Assembly (NCBI GenBank): GCA_029580855.1
Contig: JAKPQH010000045.1
Span: forward strand, 1-32,479
From: a bacterium
GTDB lineage: Bacteria > Methylomirabilota > Methylomirabilia > Methylomirabilales > 2-02-FULL-66-22
Length of the DNA: 32,479 nucleotides
Direction: 5' to 3'
Shown: positions 16,288 through 24,463 of the stretch, piece by piece
Layout of the letters: each line of letters begins with the position of its first letter
How positions within the stretch are numbered: the stretch's first letter is position 1
The notes under the pieces: generated by a model
What the model saw: the letters and a program-made list of their open reading frames with translations, nothing else
Database searches by the model: none
Told to the model about the DNA's origin: nothing
Position numbers and translations under genes: made by a program

Positions 16288-16362
16288 CGACCAATGACCA
16301 ACGCCGAATGACCACTGCGGCGGAGGGGTGCGCCCTTGGTCGTTGGGGTTGGTGATTGGTCG
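16288..16362. repeat. Long imperfect tandem-word inverted repeat
   Basis: The left arm (16288-16315), built from CGACCAAT / GACCAAC / GAATGACCA words, matches the reverse complement of 16336-16362 with three mismatches and one indel. Each arm holds three short related words (consensus GACCAA), so the element is both tandem and palindromic. It fills the gap between the binding-protein gene and its permease and would fold into a roughly 27-bp hairpin in the mRNA. Confidence 0.8.
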
Positions 16363-16397
16363 TTTCTCGTAGGATCGCGAGCGCCTCAGAGCCAATC

Positions 16398-18041
16398 ATG
16401 CGCGAACGGGTGGACGGGTGGACCGGCGTGACGTGGCTCGCCTTCGGAGTCCTGGCGGTGCTGCTGATTCTTCCGCTGGGGAGACTCTTGTGGGCGAGCT
16501 TCCTGGACAAGGGCGGCGGCCTGACGCTGGCTCATTACCGCGACTTCCTGGGCTATCCCTATTACTCGCGGACCATCGGCCACAGCTTCCTCGTGAGCAG
16601 CCTGGTTACGCTGGCGGCGCTGGTTGTGGCGGTTCCGGTGGCGTTCATCCTGGCGCGGGTGCGTCTTCCCGGCAAGGCCGTCATCAGTACGCTGGCCGTC
16701 CTCCCGCTGGTATCGCCCCCGTTCATCGGCGCGTACTCGTGGATCCTCCTGTTCGGCCGCGCGGGTTACGTCACGAGCCTCTTCCGGAGTATCGGCATCA
16801 ACATTCCCACCGTGTACGGGATGCACGGGATTGTCCTGGCCTTGACACTCAATCTGTATCCGTTCGTCGTTTTGATGGTGACGGGAGCTTTGCGCGCGCT
16901 GGATCACTCGCTCGAGGAGGCGGCGCAAGGCTTGGGATCCAGCCCCTGGCGGGTCTTCTGGACGGTGACGGTCCCGGTCACGTTTCCCTCCATCCTGGGC
17001 GGCGCGCTGCTGGTCTTTCTCACCGCGTTCGCCGAGTTCGGCGCGCCCATGATCATCGGCGAAGGCTATCAGGTCCTTCCCACGATCGTGTACAGTCTGT
17101 TCGTGAACGAGATGGGGGGCAACCCGGCCATGGCCAGCACCGCCGCGACCCTACTGGTCTTCTGCACCACCGGGATCCTGCTGGTGCAGTACTGGGCCGT
17201 GGGGCGGCGGCGCTACGCCATGAGCCAGATGCGGCCGATTCCACCGGCGCGCTTGCGGCCGGTCTGGCAATGGTTCTGCGCCGGCGCCGTCTACCTGGTG
17301 GTGGGCCTGTCGTTGATCCCGGCCATCGTCGTCGCCGTGACCTCGTTCTTCGAGAGCCGCGGACCGGTCCTCTATCCGAACTTCAGCCTGGGGAACTACC
17401 GCGAGGTCCTCTTCAGTGTTCCCCGCGCCATCACCAACAGCTTTCTCCTCGCCAGCCTGTCCACGGTGTTGGACGTGGCGCTGGGCACGCTCATCGCCTA
17501 CCTGGTGGTGCGTCGGCGGTCCGCGGCCACCGCGGCGCTGGACTCGTGCGTGATGGTTCCATACGCGATCCCGGGGACGGTCGTCGGCGTGGCCTTCATC
17601 GTGGCCTTCAACCGGCCCCCGCTCGTCCTCACCGGCACCTTCGCGATCCTGTTGTTGGCGTACTTCATTCGCCGCCTGCCGTACTCGGTGCGGGCCGGCT
17701 CGGCCATTCTGCACCAGATCGACCCCGCGGTGGAAGAGGCATCCATCAGCTTGGGCGTCCCACCGTTGAGGAGCTTCGTCAAAGTCACCGCGCGCCTGAT
17801 GCTGCCCGGGGTCGTGTCGGGGGGGATCCTGACGTGGGTCCAGACGATCACCGAGATCAGCGCGACCATCTTCTTGTACTTCGGCGCCTGGTCCACGATC
17901 ACCGTGGTGATCTATCGGCAGGTGAGCAGCAGCAACTTTGGCAGCGCTGCCGCGGCATCCACCCTGCTGCTGGTGGCGGTTTTTATTCCCGTCTTGGCGG
18001 TGAACTGGGCCATCGGAGAGCGCGCGGTGACCGCGGTCTAG
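16398..18041 (+). CDS. Fused ABC permease, AfuB-like
   Basis: A 547-residue permease with two transmembrane domains of about six segments each, the usual size for AfuB/SfuB proteins. EAA loops occur at 172-180 (LEEAAQGLG) and in the second half (VEEASISLG), each followed by the proline-rich turn that contacts the ATPase. The ATG at 16398 fits the family N-terminus; an in-frame GTG at 16356 would lie inside the intergenic hairpin. No strong ribosome site is seen, so translation may be modest relative to the binding protein. The ATPase gene starts 17 bases after the stop. Confidence 0.9.
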   Translation: MRERVDGWTGVTWLAFGVLAVLLILPLGRLLWASFLDKGGGLTLAHYRDFLGYPYYSRTIGHSFLVSSLVTLAALVVAVPVAFILARVRLPGKAVISTLAVLPLVSPPFIGAYSWILLFGRAGYVTSLFRSIGINIPTVYGMHGIVLALTLNLYPFVVLMVTGALRALDHSLEEAAQGLGSSPWRVFWTVTVPVTFPSILGGALLVFLTAFAEFGAPMIIGEGYQVLPTIVYSLFVNEMGGNPAMASTAATLLVFCTTGILLVQYWAVGRRRYAMSQMRPIPPARLRPVWQWFCAGAVYLVVGLSLIPAIVVAVTSFFESRGPVLYPNFSLGNYREVLFSVPRAITNSFLLASLSTVLDVALGTLIAYLVVRRRSAATAALDSCVMVPYAIPGTVVGVAFIVAFNRPPLVLTGTFAILLLAYFIRRLPYSVRAGSAILHQIDPAVEEASISLGVPPLRSFVKVTARLMLPGVVSGGILTWVQTITEISATIFLYFGAWSTITVVIYRQVSSSNFGSAAAASTLLLVAVFIPVLAVNWAIGERAVTAV

Positions 18042-18058
18042 CGGCGAGTCGAGGACGC

Positions 18059-19144
18059 ATGGGGGCCATTCTCGAAATCGACGGGCTGCACAAACGCTAC
18101 GGCGACGTCGGGGCGCTGGCGGGAGTTTCGCTGACCATCCGGGGCGGTGAGTTCTTCACGCTGCTGGGTCCGAGCGGCTGCGGCAAGACCACGCTGCTTC
18201 GGTCGGTGGCGGGCTTTCTGCGGCCCGACGGCGGTCGGATCTTGTGCGACGGGGAGCGCCTGGACCGTCTCCCCGCGCACAAGCGTGACATCGGCATGGT
18301 CTTCCAGAACTATGCGATCTTTCCGCACCTCTCGGTTTTTGAAAACGTCGCCTACGGCCTGCGCGCGCGGCGGGTGGAGCCCGTCGAAATCCGGCGGCGG
18401 GCGATGGACGCCCTCCGGCTGGTGCAGATGGACACCCTGGCGGACCGGCGGCCCGACCAGCTGTCCGGCGGGCAGCAGCAACGGGTGGCGCTGGCCCGCG
18501 CCATGGCGATCCGGCCGCGCCTTCTCCTCATGGACGAGCCGCTCTCGAACCTGGACGCGAAGCTCCGCGTCGAGATGCGGACCGAGATCCGGCGCCTCCA
18601 GCGCGAGCTGGGGATCACGACCGTCTATGTGACGCACGATCAGGAAGAGGCGCTGGCCATCTCCGAGCGGCTGGCGGTGTTGAACGCCGGGCGCGTGGAG
18701 CAGGTCGGGTTCCCCTGGGATGTGTACCAGGCGCCCGGCAGCGCCTTCGTGGCGCGATTCATCGGCACCAGCAACGCGCTCGTGGGGCGGTTGGTCGCGA
18801 CGGACGGCGATCGGCCGCAGGTCGAATTCGGGGGGTGGACGACGCGCGCGCGGCCCAGGGACGGACTTGCAGGGCGGGTCCTGGCGGTCTTCCGGCCCGA
18901 GGCGCTCTCGCTGGCGACGGAAGCGCCGAGCGGTCCGGACGCGTCCGCGGGGGAGGCCGTGGTGGTCAGCCGGGAGTTCCTGGGCGCCGTGCTGCGCTAC
19001 CGGTTGCGACTCGACGATGGGCGCCTGATCTATCTCGACGAACACAAGCCCGACGCCACGCGCCTTCGCGGAGAAGGCGTCCGGGTTCGATTCACGGTGC
19101 AGCCGGAGGCTGTGATGCTGTTCCCAGTGGAGGAGCCTTTATGA
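18059..19144 (+). CDS. ABC transporter ATPase, AfuC/PotA-like
   Basis: A 361-residue cytoplasmic ATPase that powers import. Walker [10 protein letters not shown] (37-45), Q-loop VFQNYAIFPH (81-90), signature LSGGQQQRV (135-143), Walker B LLLMDEP (155-161), D-loop SNLDA and H-loop YVTHDQEE are complete. A C-terminal TOBE-type domain from about residue 240 is of the kind that senses substrate or regulators in PotA/FbpC proteins. The ATG at 18059 has GAGGA upstream. Its stop overlaps the phosphatase start (ATGA), so transporter and phosphatase are translationally coupled. It is one of only three ATPases for six importers here and may also serve permeases without a partner. Confidence 0.95.
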   Translation: MGAILEIDGLHKRYGDVGALAGVSLTIRGGEFFTLLGPSGCGKTTLLRSVAGFLRPDGGRILCDGERLDRLPAHKRDIGMVFQNYAIFPHLSVFENVAYGLRARRVEPVEIRRRAMDALRLVQMDTLADRRPDQLSGGQQQRVALARAMAIRPRLLLMDEPLSNLDAKLRVEMRTEIRRLQRELGITTVYVTHDQEEALAISERLAVLNAGRVEQVGFPWDVYQAPGSAFVARFIGTSNALVGRLVATDGDRPQVEFGGWTTRARPRDGLAGRVLAVFRPEALSLATEAPSGPDASAGEAVVVSREFLGAVLRYRLRLDDGRLIYLDEHKPDATRLRGEGVRVRFTVQPEAVMLFPVEEPL

Positions 19145-19998
19145 GCCAGGCGGCGTTCCGCGTCCATCGACTTCCCCGCCACGTGCAGGCACCGGTGCGC
19201 GAGGCGATGAAGACGGCCCTCGATGCCGGGCATCTGCTGCGGCGGCGTTTTCGGACGGGGGTGTCGGTGAAAATGAAAGGGAGGGCGGATATCGTCACCG
19301 CGACCGACGTGGAGGTGCAGCGGCTGGTCGAGCGCCGCCTGCGCCGCAGCTTTCCCGGCCACGGGATCTTGGCGGAAGAGGGGCTGGACACGACGGCGGG
19401 GGCCGAGTGGCGCTGGATCGTGGATCCGCTGGATGGGACCAAGAATTTCGCCAGAGGCATCCCGACGTTCTGCGTCTCCCTCGCCGCCGAGTACCGGGGC
19501 CGGGTGGAATTCGGCGTCGTCTATGACCCGATCCACGAAGAGATGTTCGCGGGGGTGCGCGGACGGGGGGCGTGGCTCAACGGTCGGCCCATCCGCGTGT
19601 CGAGGGTGACCGACCTGGATCTGACGCTGGTGGCGACAGGCTGTCCGCATCGGGTGCGGCGATACGTGCGGTCGATCGCGCTGACATTCGGGCGGTTCGC
19701 CGCGCGCTCCCTGGGGGTCCGGGACCGCGGGGCGGGTGCGCTGGACCTATGCTATGTCGCCTGTGGGCGCTACGACGGCTACTGGGAGCTGGACCAGTCT
19801 CCGTGGGATATCGCCGCCGGCGGACTGATCGTCGAGGAGGCCGGCGGCCGTATGTCCGATTTTCGAGGCGGGCGGTTCGATATTTACGGTGGCGAGACGG
19901 TCGCCAGTAATGGACGGGTGCACGACCGCATGATCGCGGTCCTCAAGATGTCCGGGGGAACGCCGCCGCGCCACCGCCCGCCGGTCCGGCGGAGCTAA
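19141..19998 (+). CDS. Inositol monophosphatase-family phosphatase (second)
   Basis: A 285-residue Mg-dependent phosphatase. Motifs: AEE at 78-80, WIVDPLDGTKNF at 92-103 with both metal-binding aspartates, and PWDIAAGGLIVEEAGG at 221-236. The KNF ending is the classical inositol/sugar monophosphatase form, unlike the IAF variant in the minus-strand copy. The start overlaps the ATPase stop by four bases. Coupling of a phosphatase to an importer ATPase suggests that the imported molecule is phosphorylated, or becomes so, and is cleaved in the cytoplasm. Suitable candidates include inositol phosphates, glycerol phosphates and hexose phosphates. No further gene follows directly: 189 bases with a strong inverted repeat separate it from the next operon. 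Confidence 0.92.
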   Translation: MSQAAFRVHRLPRHVQAPVREAMKTALDAGHLLRRRFRTGVSVKMKGRADIVTATDVEVQRLVERRLRRSFPGHGILAEEGLDTTAGAEWRWIVDPLDGTKNFARGIPTFCVSLAAEYRGRVEFGVVYDPIHEEMFAGVRGRGAWLNGRPIRVSRVTDLDLTLVATGCPHRVRRYVRSIALTFGRFAARSLGVRDRGAGALDLCYVACGRYDGYWELDQSPWDIAAGGLIVEEAGGRMSDFRGGRFDIYGGETVASNGRVHDRMIAVLKMSGGTPPRHRPPVRRS

Positions 19999-20029
19999 GA
20001 ATCCGCCGAGAGGCCGGAAGGGGTCACTT

Positions 20030-20104
20030 TATCCGCAGATTACGCAGATGCTTTCGGAAAGAGCCTGCCTGTGAAATCTGCGTAATCTGCGTAATCTGTG
20101 GATA
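20030..20104. repeat. Intergenic ATCTGCGTA-type palindromic repeat
   Basis: The left arm TATCCGCAGATTACGCAGAT (20030-20049) pairs with 20085-20104 with a single mismatch (G-U in RNA), loop of 35 bases. The right side carries one extra unit, so AATCTGCGT occurs at 20075-20083 and again at 20084-20092. It sits in the 189-base gap between the phosphatase and the sugar permease genes and is far richer in A and T than its surroundings. Sequences of this word type are seen between genes of many unrelated bacteria. It may end the upstream transcript. Confidence 0.85.
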
Positions 20105-20187
20105 TATTCGTCCCGTTCGGCGTCTCGGCGGAAGAGTGGGGGCCAGGGCATGCACTCGGTGGCGCGCCGCGAGCGTGGAGGAGAGAA

Positions 20188-21108
20188 ATGAAGGGCTCGG
20201 AACGCGACGTGCGGCGAACGGGGCGCCGCGGCCGTCGGCCGCTCGTCGTGGTCCTGCGCCCGTACCTCTATCTCCTGCCGACATTCGTCTTTCTCTTCGT
20301 CTTCACCATCTGGCCGATCCTGCGCACCTTCTACGTCAGCTTCTTCAAGTGGAACATGGCCAGCCCGGCCATGGAGTTTGTGGGAATGGCGAACTACGCC
20401 CAGGCCTGGGGCGCACCGGTGTTCTGGGAGGTGCTGCGGAACAACCTCCTTTTCGCCGCGGGGACGGTGCCGCTGACGCTGGGGCTGGCGCTCGCACTGG
20501 CGGTGCTCATCAACCAGAAGATCCGCAGCCTTGCCGTCTACCGCGTGTTGCTGTTCTACCCGACGATGATCCCCATGGCAGCGGCGGCCATGATCTGGTT
20601 GTGGATCCTGACGCCCAATTACGGGCTGCTGAACTACTACGGGCGGTGGGTCGGGCTGCCGGACATCCACTGGCTGGGGGACAACACGTTGGCGCTCTGG
20701 GCCCTGGTCCTGGTCGGCGTCTGGAAACGCGTCGGGTATTACATGGTGATCTATCTGGCGGGCCTCCAAGTCATTCCCGAGCACCTCTACGAGGCGGCCC
20801 GCATCGAAGGGGCGGGGCCCTGGCAGCGATTCTGGAGGGTCACGTTCCCGCTCGTGTCGCCCACGACGTTCTTCGTGGCGGTGATGGTGGTCATCGACTC
20901 GTTCCAGGCCATCGACCAAGTCTACCTGATGACCGGAGGCGGACCCGGGAACGCGACCAACCTGTTCATCTTTTATATCTACCAGAACGCCTTCCGTTTC
21001 TTCGACTTCGGCTACGCGTCGGCCATCTCGGCGATCCTGTTTCTGATTTTGCTGGGGCTGACGCTGCTCGCGTTCCGCACGCTCCACCGGAGGGTGCACT
21101 ATGCGTAG
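20188..21108 (+). CDS. Sugar ABC transporter permease, CUT1 family (MalF/UgpA-like)
   Basis: A 306-residue permease with about six transmembrane segments, size and layout of UgpA/AraP/LacF proteins. Family marks: YLYLLPTFVFLFVFTIWPI at the N-terminus, NNLLFAAGTVPLTLGLALALAVL, the EAA loop YEAARIEGAGPW, and the late GGGPGNAT turn typical of CUT1 permeases. Residues 1-20 are arginine-rich and cytoplasmic. The ATG at 20188 is preceded by GGAGGAGAG; longer in-frame starts run into the palindromic repeat region. Its stop overlaps the next permease start by eight bases. Carbohydrate or polyol (for example glycerol-3-phosphate) import is expected from the family. Confidence 0.92.
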   Translation: MKGSERDVRRTGRRGRRPLVVVLRPYLYLLPTFVFLFVFTIWPILRTFYVSFFKWNMASPAMEFVGMANYAQAWGAPVFWEVLRNNLLFAAGTVPLTLGLALALAVLINQKIRSLAVYRVLLFYPTMIPMAAAAMIWLWILTPNYGLLNYYGRWVGLPDIHWLGDNTLALWALVLVGVWKRVGYYMVIYLAGLQVIPEHLYEAARIEGAGPWQRFWRVTFPLVSPTTFFVAVMVVIDSFQAIDQVYLMTGGGPGNATNLFIFYIYQNAFRFFDFGYASAISAILFLILLGLTLLAFRTLHRRVHYA

Positions 21109-21931
21109 CCGGACGGGGTGGCGTCTCGCGGTTCACGGCAGCTTGGCCCTGGCTGGCCTGCTCATGATCGTGCCGCTGGTCTGGATCGTCCTGACGGCGT
21201 TCAAGGAGCGAAACGAGGTCTTCTCCCAGGTCCCGCAGTGGCTCCCGGCGCATCCGACCTTCGCGAACTTTTTCGGCGTCCTGGACGCGATGCCGTTCTG
21301 GCGGTACTACTGGAATACCATCGTGGTGGCGTTCGGTCTGCTGGGACTCCAGCTGGTGACGGTGACGCTGGCCGCCTATGCCTTCGCCCGGATGGAGTTC
21401 TGGGGTCGCGACGCCCTTTTCATCGTGCTCCTGGTCCAGCTCATGATCGCGCCCCAGAGCACGGTGGTGCAGAACTACATCACCGTGACCCGGCTGGGAT
21501 TGCTGGATACAAAGCTCGCCATCATGGCGCCGTATCTGGCGTCGGCCTACGGCACGTTCCTGCTGCGGCAGACGTTCAAGGGGATCCCCAAAGAACTGGA
21601 GGAGGCGGCAGCCCTGGATGGCTGCGGCGGCATCCGTTTTCTGTGGCACGTCGCGCTTCCGCTGGCGCTGCCGGGGTATCTGGCGTTCGGCCTCGTCAGC
21701 ATCACGTATCACTGGAACGAGTTTTTCTGGCCGCTGGTGGTCACCGAGACGACCAATTCGCGGACACTCACCCTCGGGCTCGGCATCTTTGCCCAGACGG
21801 CGGAGGGCTCGGCCGACTGGACCATGTTGATGGCCATGACCCTCATGGTGATCGCGGTGCCGCTGGTCGTGTTCCTGATCTTCCAGCGACGGTTTATCAA
21901 CAGCTTTATGCAGTCGGGACTCGGCGGTTAG
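21101..21931 (+). CDS. Sugar ABC transporter permease, CUT1 family (MalG/UgpE-like)
   Basis: A 276-residue partner permease. The EAA loop LEEAAALDGCGG and downstream LPLALPGYLAF are the CUT1 ATPase-docking site; YHWNEFFWPLVV near residue 210 is the conserved motif of MalG/UgpE-type subunits. The ATG at 21101 lies eight bases inside the previous gene, so the two are coupled. The binding-protein gene follows 46 bases later. No ATPase is encoded in this operon, which is common for CUT1 systems that share an MsmK/UgpC-like ATPase. Confidence 0.93.
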   Translation: MRSRTGWRLAVHGSLALAGLLMIVPLVWIVLTAFKERNEVFSQVPQWLPAHPTFANFFGVLDAMPFWRYYWNTIVVAFGLLGLQLVTVTLAAYAFARMEFWGRDALFIVLLVQLMIAPQSTVVQNYITVTRLGLLDTKLAIMAPYLASAYGTFLLRQTFKGIPKELEEAAALDGCGGIRFLWHVALPLALPGYLAFGLVSITYHWNEFFWPLVVTETTNSRTLTLGLGIFAQTAEGSADWTMLMAMTLMVIAVPLVVFLIFQRRFINSFMQSGLGG

Positions 21932-21977
21932 GGACGGGGTGCCGCGGAGGCGTGCCCCCACAACAGGAGGGCGTACC

Positions 21978-23243
21978 ATGAAACAAAGGGTGTGGATGGT
22001 GTTTGCGGCGCTCCTGCTGGCTGCGCCGGCGTGGGCGGGGACGACGATCAAGTTTTACTACCCCGTCCATCTGACCGGTCCGCTGGTCAAGGAGGTCGAG
22101 GCGGTCGTGGCGGAGTTCCACAAGGCGCACCCCGACATCAAGGTGGAGCCGGTCTGGGGCGGGAACTACGCCGAGAACATGCAAAAGACCGTGGCGGCTC
22201 TGCAGGCGGGCAGCCCGCCGGATATCGCCGTCCACTTGGCGGTCGACCTGGTCACGCTGCGCGACATGGACGCGGTCATCCCGCTGGACGACTACGTGCA
22301 GCGCGACGGCGGCGACGCGAAAGTCCTCGGAGATTTCATCCCGGCGTTTCTGGCGGACTTCCGGGCGGAGCAAAAGATCTGGGCGCTCCCGTTCCAGCGC
22401 AGCACGCCCATCCTCTACTACAACAAGGACCTGTTCCGGAAAGTCGGCCTGGATCCCAACAAGCCGCCCACGACGTGGGAGGAGCTTCTGGCGACCGCCC
22501 AGAAAGCCACGGTGCGGAACCCCCAGGGGCAGGCCACAACGTGGGGGCTCACCATCCCCGACGACATCTGGCTGGTGATGGCCTTTATCTACCAGAACGG
22601 CGGGCGCACCAGCAGCCCGGACTTCAAGAAGGTCTATCTGGGGGAGACGGAGGCCATCGAGGCCGTCCAGTTCTGGACGGACATGGCGAACAAGTACAAG
22701 GTCATGCCGCGGCATCGAACCTTCCCGATCTCGGTGCAGGATTTTGCGGCCGGTAACACGGCGATGCTGATCCACTCGACCGGCAACCTGCGCTTCGTCC
22801 GCGACTCGGCGAAGTTCGAGTGGGGCACCGCCTTCCTGCCGAAGAACAGGAAGCAGGCGGTGGCCATCGGCGGGGCCGGTCTGTACATCTTCAAGAAGGC
22901 TCCCAAGGAGAAACAGGACGCCGCCTGGAAATTCGCCGCGTTCGCCACGTCGCCCGAGATGCAGGCCCGTTGGAACATCGGCTCGGGCTACATCGCCACG
23001 CGCAAGTCCGCTTTCGACCTGCCCATCATGAAGGAGTACACGGCCAAGCTTCCGCAGGCGCTGGTGGCCCGCGACCAGTTGCCGTATGCGCTTCCCGAGA
23101 TGAGCACGCACGACAACTGGAAGATGCGGAACGTTTTTGTCACCACCTTCCAGGAGATCCTGGATGAGAAGTACACCCCCGAGGCGGGGATGAAGAAGGC
23201 GCAAGCCGAGATCGAAAAGATCCTCGCGCCGTTCCAGAAGTAG
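21978..23243 (+). CDS. Sugar ABC transporter substrate-binding protein, UgpB/MalE-like
   Basis: A 421-residue secreted binding protein for the two preceding permeases. A signal peptide of about 20 residues (WMVFAALLLAAPAWA) ends before GTTIKFYYPVHLTG. Family-1 binding-protein features are FHKAHPDIKVEPVWGG, AALQAGSPPDIAVH, the hinge ILYYNKDLFRKVGLD and TWEELL. The tail PEAGMKKAQAEIEKIL is the standard CUT1 C-terminal helix. UgpB proteins bind glycerol-3-phosphate or its diesters, so a sugar or polyol phosphate is possible; the sequence does not settle this. The start ATG at 21978 has CAGGAGGGC upstream. Being last in its operon, it has no stem-loop between it and a permease, unlike the other binding proteins in the window. 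Confidence 0.92.
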   Translation: MKQRVWMVFAALLLAAPAWAGTTIKFYYPVHLTGPLVKEVEAVVAEFHKAHPDIKVEPVWGGNYAENMQKTVAALQAGSPPDIAVHLAVDLVTLRDMDAVIPLDDYVQRDGGDAKVLGDFIPAFLADFRAEQKIWALPFQRSTPILYYNKDLFRKVGLDPNKPPTTWEELLATAQKATVRNPQGQATTWGLTIPDDIWLVMAFIYQNGGRTSSPDFKKVYLGETEAIEAVQFWTDMANKYKVMPRHRTFPISVQDFAAGNTAMLIHSTGNLRFVRDSAKFEWGTAFLPKNRKQAVAIGGAGLYIFKKAPKEKQDAAWKFAAFATSPEMQARWNIGSGYIATRKSAFDLPIMKEYTAKLPQALVARDQLPYALPEMSTHDNWKMRNVFVTTFQEILDEKYTPEAGMKKAQAEIEKILAPFQK

Positions 23244-23296
23244 CGTTCGGCAACGGAGGGAAACGTCAGGGGCGGCGAGCAAAGCGCACGATGCGA

Positions 23297-23326
23297 TTGC
23301 TTCCGGCCCCGTCTCGCGTTTACTAT
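23297..23326 (+). promoter_or_regulatory. Candidate promoter for the phnD operon
   Basis: TTGCTT (23297-23302) and TACTAT (23321-23326) are separated by 18 bases, a moderate sigma-70 match in an otherwise GC-rich gap, 67 bases before the phnD start. A six-base-pair hairpin (GTCCCC 23341-23346, GGGGAC 23353-23358) followed by five T at 23365-23369 lies in between and could act in a leader or end the preceding transcript. Confidence 0.35.
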
Positions 23327-23392
23327 GGTCCATAACGTCGGTCCCCGGGGTTGGGGACTCACCGTTTTTCTGCAACCATGGAGGGATCTGCC

Positions 23393-24382
23393 ATGCGAAA
23401 GACCCTGTTGCTTCTCGCACTGGCCGGGCTGGCGCTCCTGGCGGTTCTGCCGCTCGGCGGCGCCCTAGCGGCGGATTCGTGCTCGCACCGGGGCGCCCTG
23501 GATCCGATGTACTGCGACGAGGACAAGGATCTCGTCGCCGACCCGCCCAAGGACAAGGCGCAGCTGAAGAATCCCGGGACGCTGGTCTTCACCTACGCCC
23601 CGGTCGAAGACCCGGGCGTATACCGGAAGCTGTTCGAGCCGTTCATGGACCATCTGGCGAAAGTCACCGGGAAGAAGGTGACGTACTTCTCCGTGCACAG
23701 CAACGCCGCCGAGGTGGAGGCCATGCGCTCCGGCCGGTTGCACATCGCGGGCTTCTCGACGGGACCCACGATGTACGCGGTGAACCTGGCCGGCGCGGTC
23801 CCCTTCGCCTGTCGCGGATTCAGCGACCGGTTCGAGTCCACGCACCTCATCATCATCGTCAAGGCGACCAGCGGTATCCAGAAGGTCGCCGACCTGAAGG
23901 GGAAAAAGGTCGCGCACGCCAACCCCAGCTCCAACACCGGCAACCTCGCCCCGCGGGCGCTGCTGCCGGCCGAGGGTGTGGTGCCCGACAAGGACTACAA
24001 GGTCATCTATTCCGGGAAGCACGACCAGTCCATCCTGGGGGTGAACAGCGGTGACTACGATGCGGCGGCGGTGGCGTCGGACGTGCTCGAGCGCATGGCG
24101 CACCGCGGGACGATCAAGGAGGCGGACTTCCGCATCGTGTACAAGAGCAAGCCGTTCCCGACGTCGTCCTACGCCTACGCCCACGACCTGGCGCCGGAGC
24201 TGGCGGCCAAGATCAAAGAGGCGTTCTTGAACTTCAAGTTCCCGCCGGAGATGTCCAAGGGGATGGAGGGGGCGACCAACTTTTTCCCGATCACGTACAA
24301 GACGGACTGGGAGGTCGTGCGCAGCGTCGCCGAGTCCGCCGGCGAGAAGTTCACACAGGAGAACCTGCAGAAGCTGAAGTAG
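23393..24382 (+). CDS. phnD: Phosphate/phosphite/phosphonate-type ABC binding protein (PhnD-like)
   Basis: A 329-residue secreted protein of the PhnD family. A signal peptide (LLLLALAGLALLAVLPLGGALA) is followed by an unusual acidic, two-cysteine leader (CSHRGALDPMYC, then DEDKDLVADPP) before the family core TLVFTYAPVEDP. The oxyanion-binding turn expected at STSG reads PSSNTGN here, a conservative variant, and GLHIAGFSTGPT-like residues line the pocket. The start ATG at 23393 has GGAGGG upstream; the ATG five codons earlier is less well placed. The downstream phnC, phnE and phnE genes complete the importer. The cysteine leader marks a subgroup whose ligand is not known to me, so phosphonate uptake is inferred from the family only. 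Confidence 0.85.
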   Translation: MRKTLLLLALAGLALLAVLPLGGALAADSCSHRGALDPMYCDEDKDLVADPPKDKAQLKNPGTLVFTYAPVEDPGVYRKLFEPFMDHLAKVTGKKVTYFSVHSNAAEVEAMRSGRLHIAGFSTGPTMYAVNLAGAVPFACRGFSDRFESTHLIIIVKATSGIQKVADLKGKKVAHANPSSNTGNLAPRALLPAEGVVPDKDYKVIYSGKHDQSILGVNSGDYDAAAVASDVLERMAHRGTIKEADFRIVYKSKPFPTSSYAYAHDLAPELAAKIKEAFLNFKFPPEMSKGMEGATNFFPITYKTDWEVVRSVAESAGEKFTQENLQKLK

Positions 24383-24388
24383 GCCGGG

Positions 24389-24433
24389 CGGGGCGTCCGG
24401 TCCCGCCTCTCGGGGACGAGACCGGACGCCCCG
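24389..24433 (+). terminator. Strong 14-bp stem-loop between phnD and phnC
   Basis: Bases 24389-24402 are the exact reverse complement of 24420-24433 (14 bp, mostly G-C) around a 17-base loop. It begins seven bases after the phnD stop. Without a T tract it is likely a partial terminator or a 3' stability hairpin, leaving the binding protein in excess over the transporter core. Confidence 0.7.
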
Positions 24434-24463
24434 GGCCCATCGCGCGGACTGGGGGACAGGGTA

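Noticed and set aside
16418..18058. Long upstream extension of the ATPase frame at 18059
   Set aside because: The extension runs out of frame through the whole permease gene; the ATPase begins at the ATG with a ribosome site at 18059.
20030..20104. CRISPR array
   Set aside because: The repeat units are short words in inverted orientation without regular spacers.
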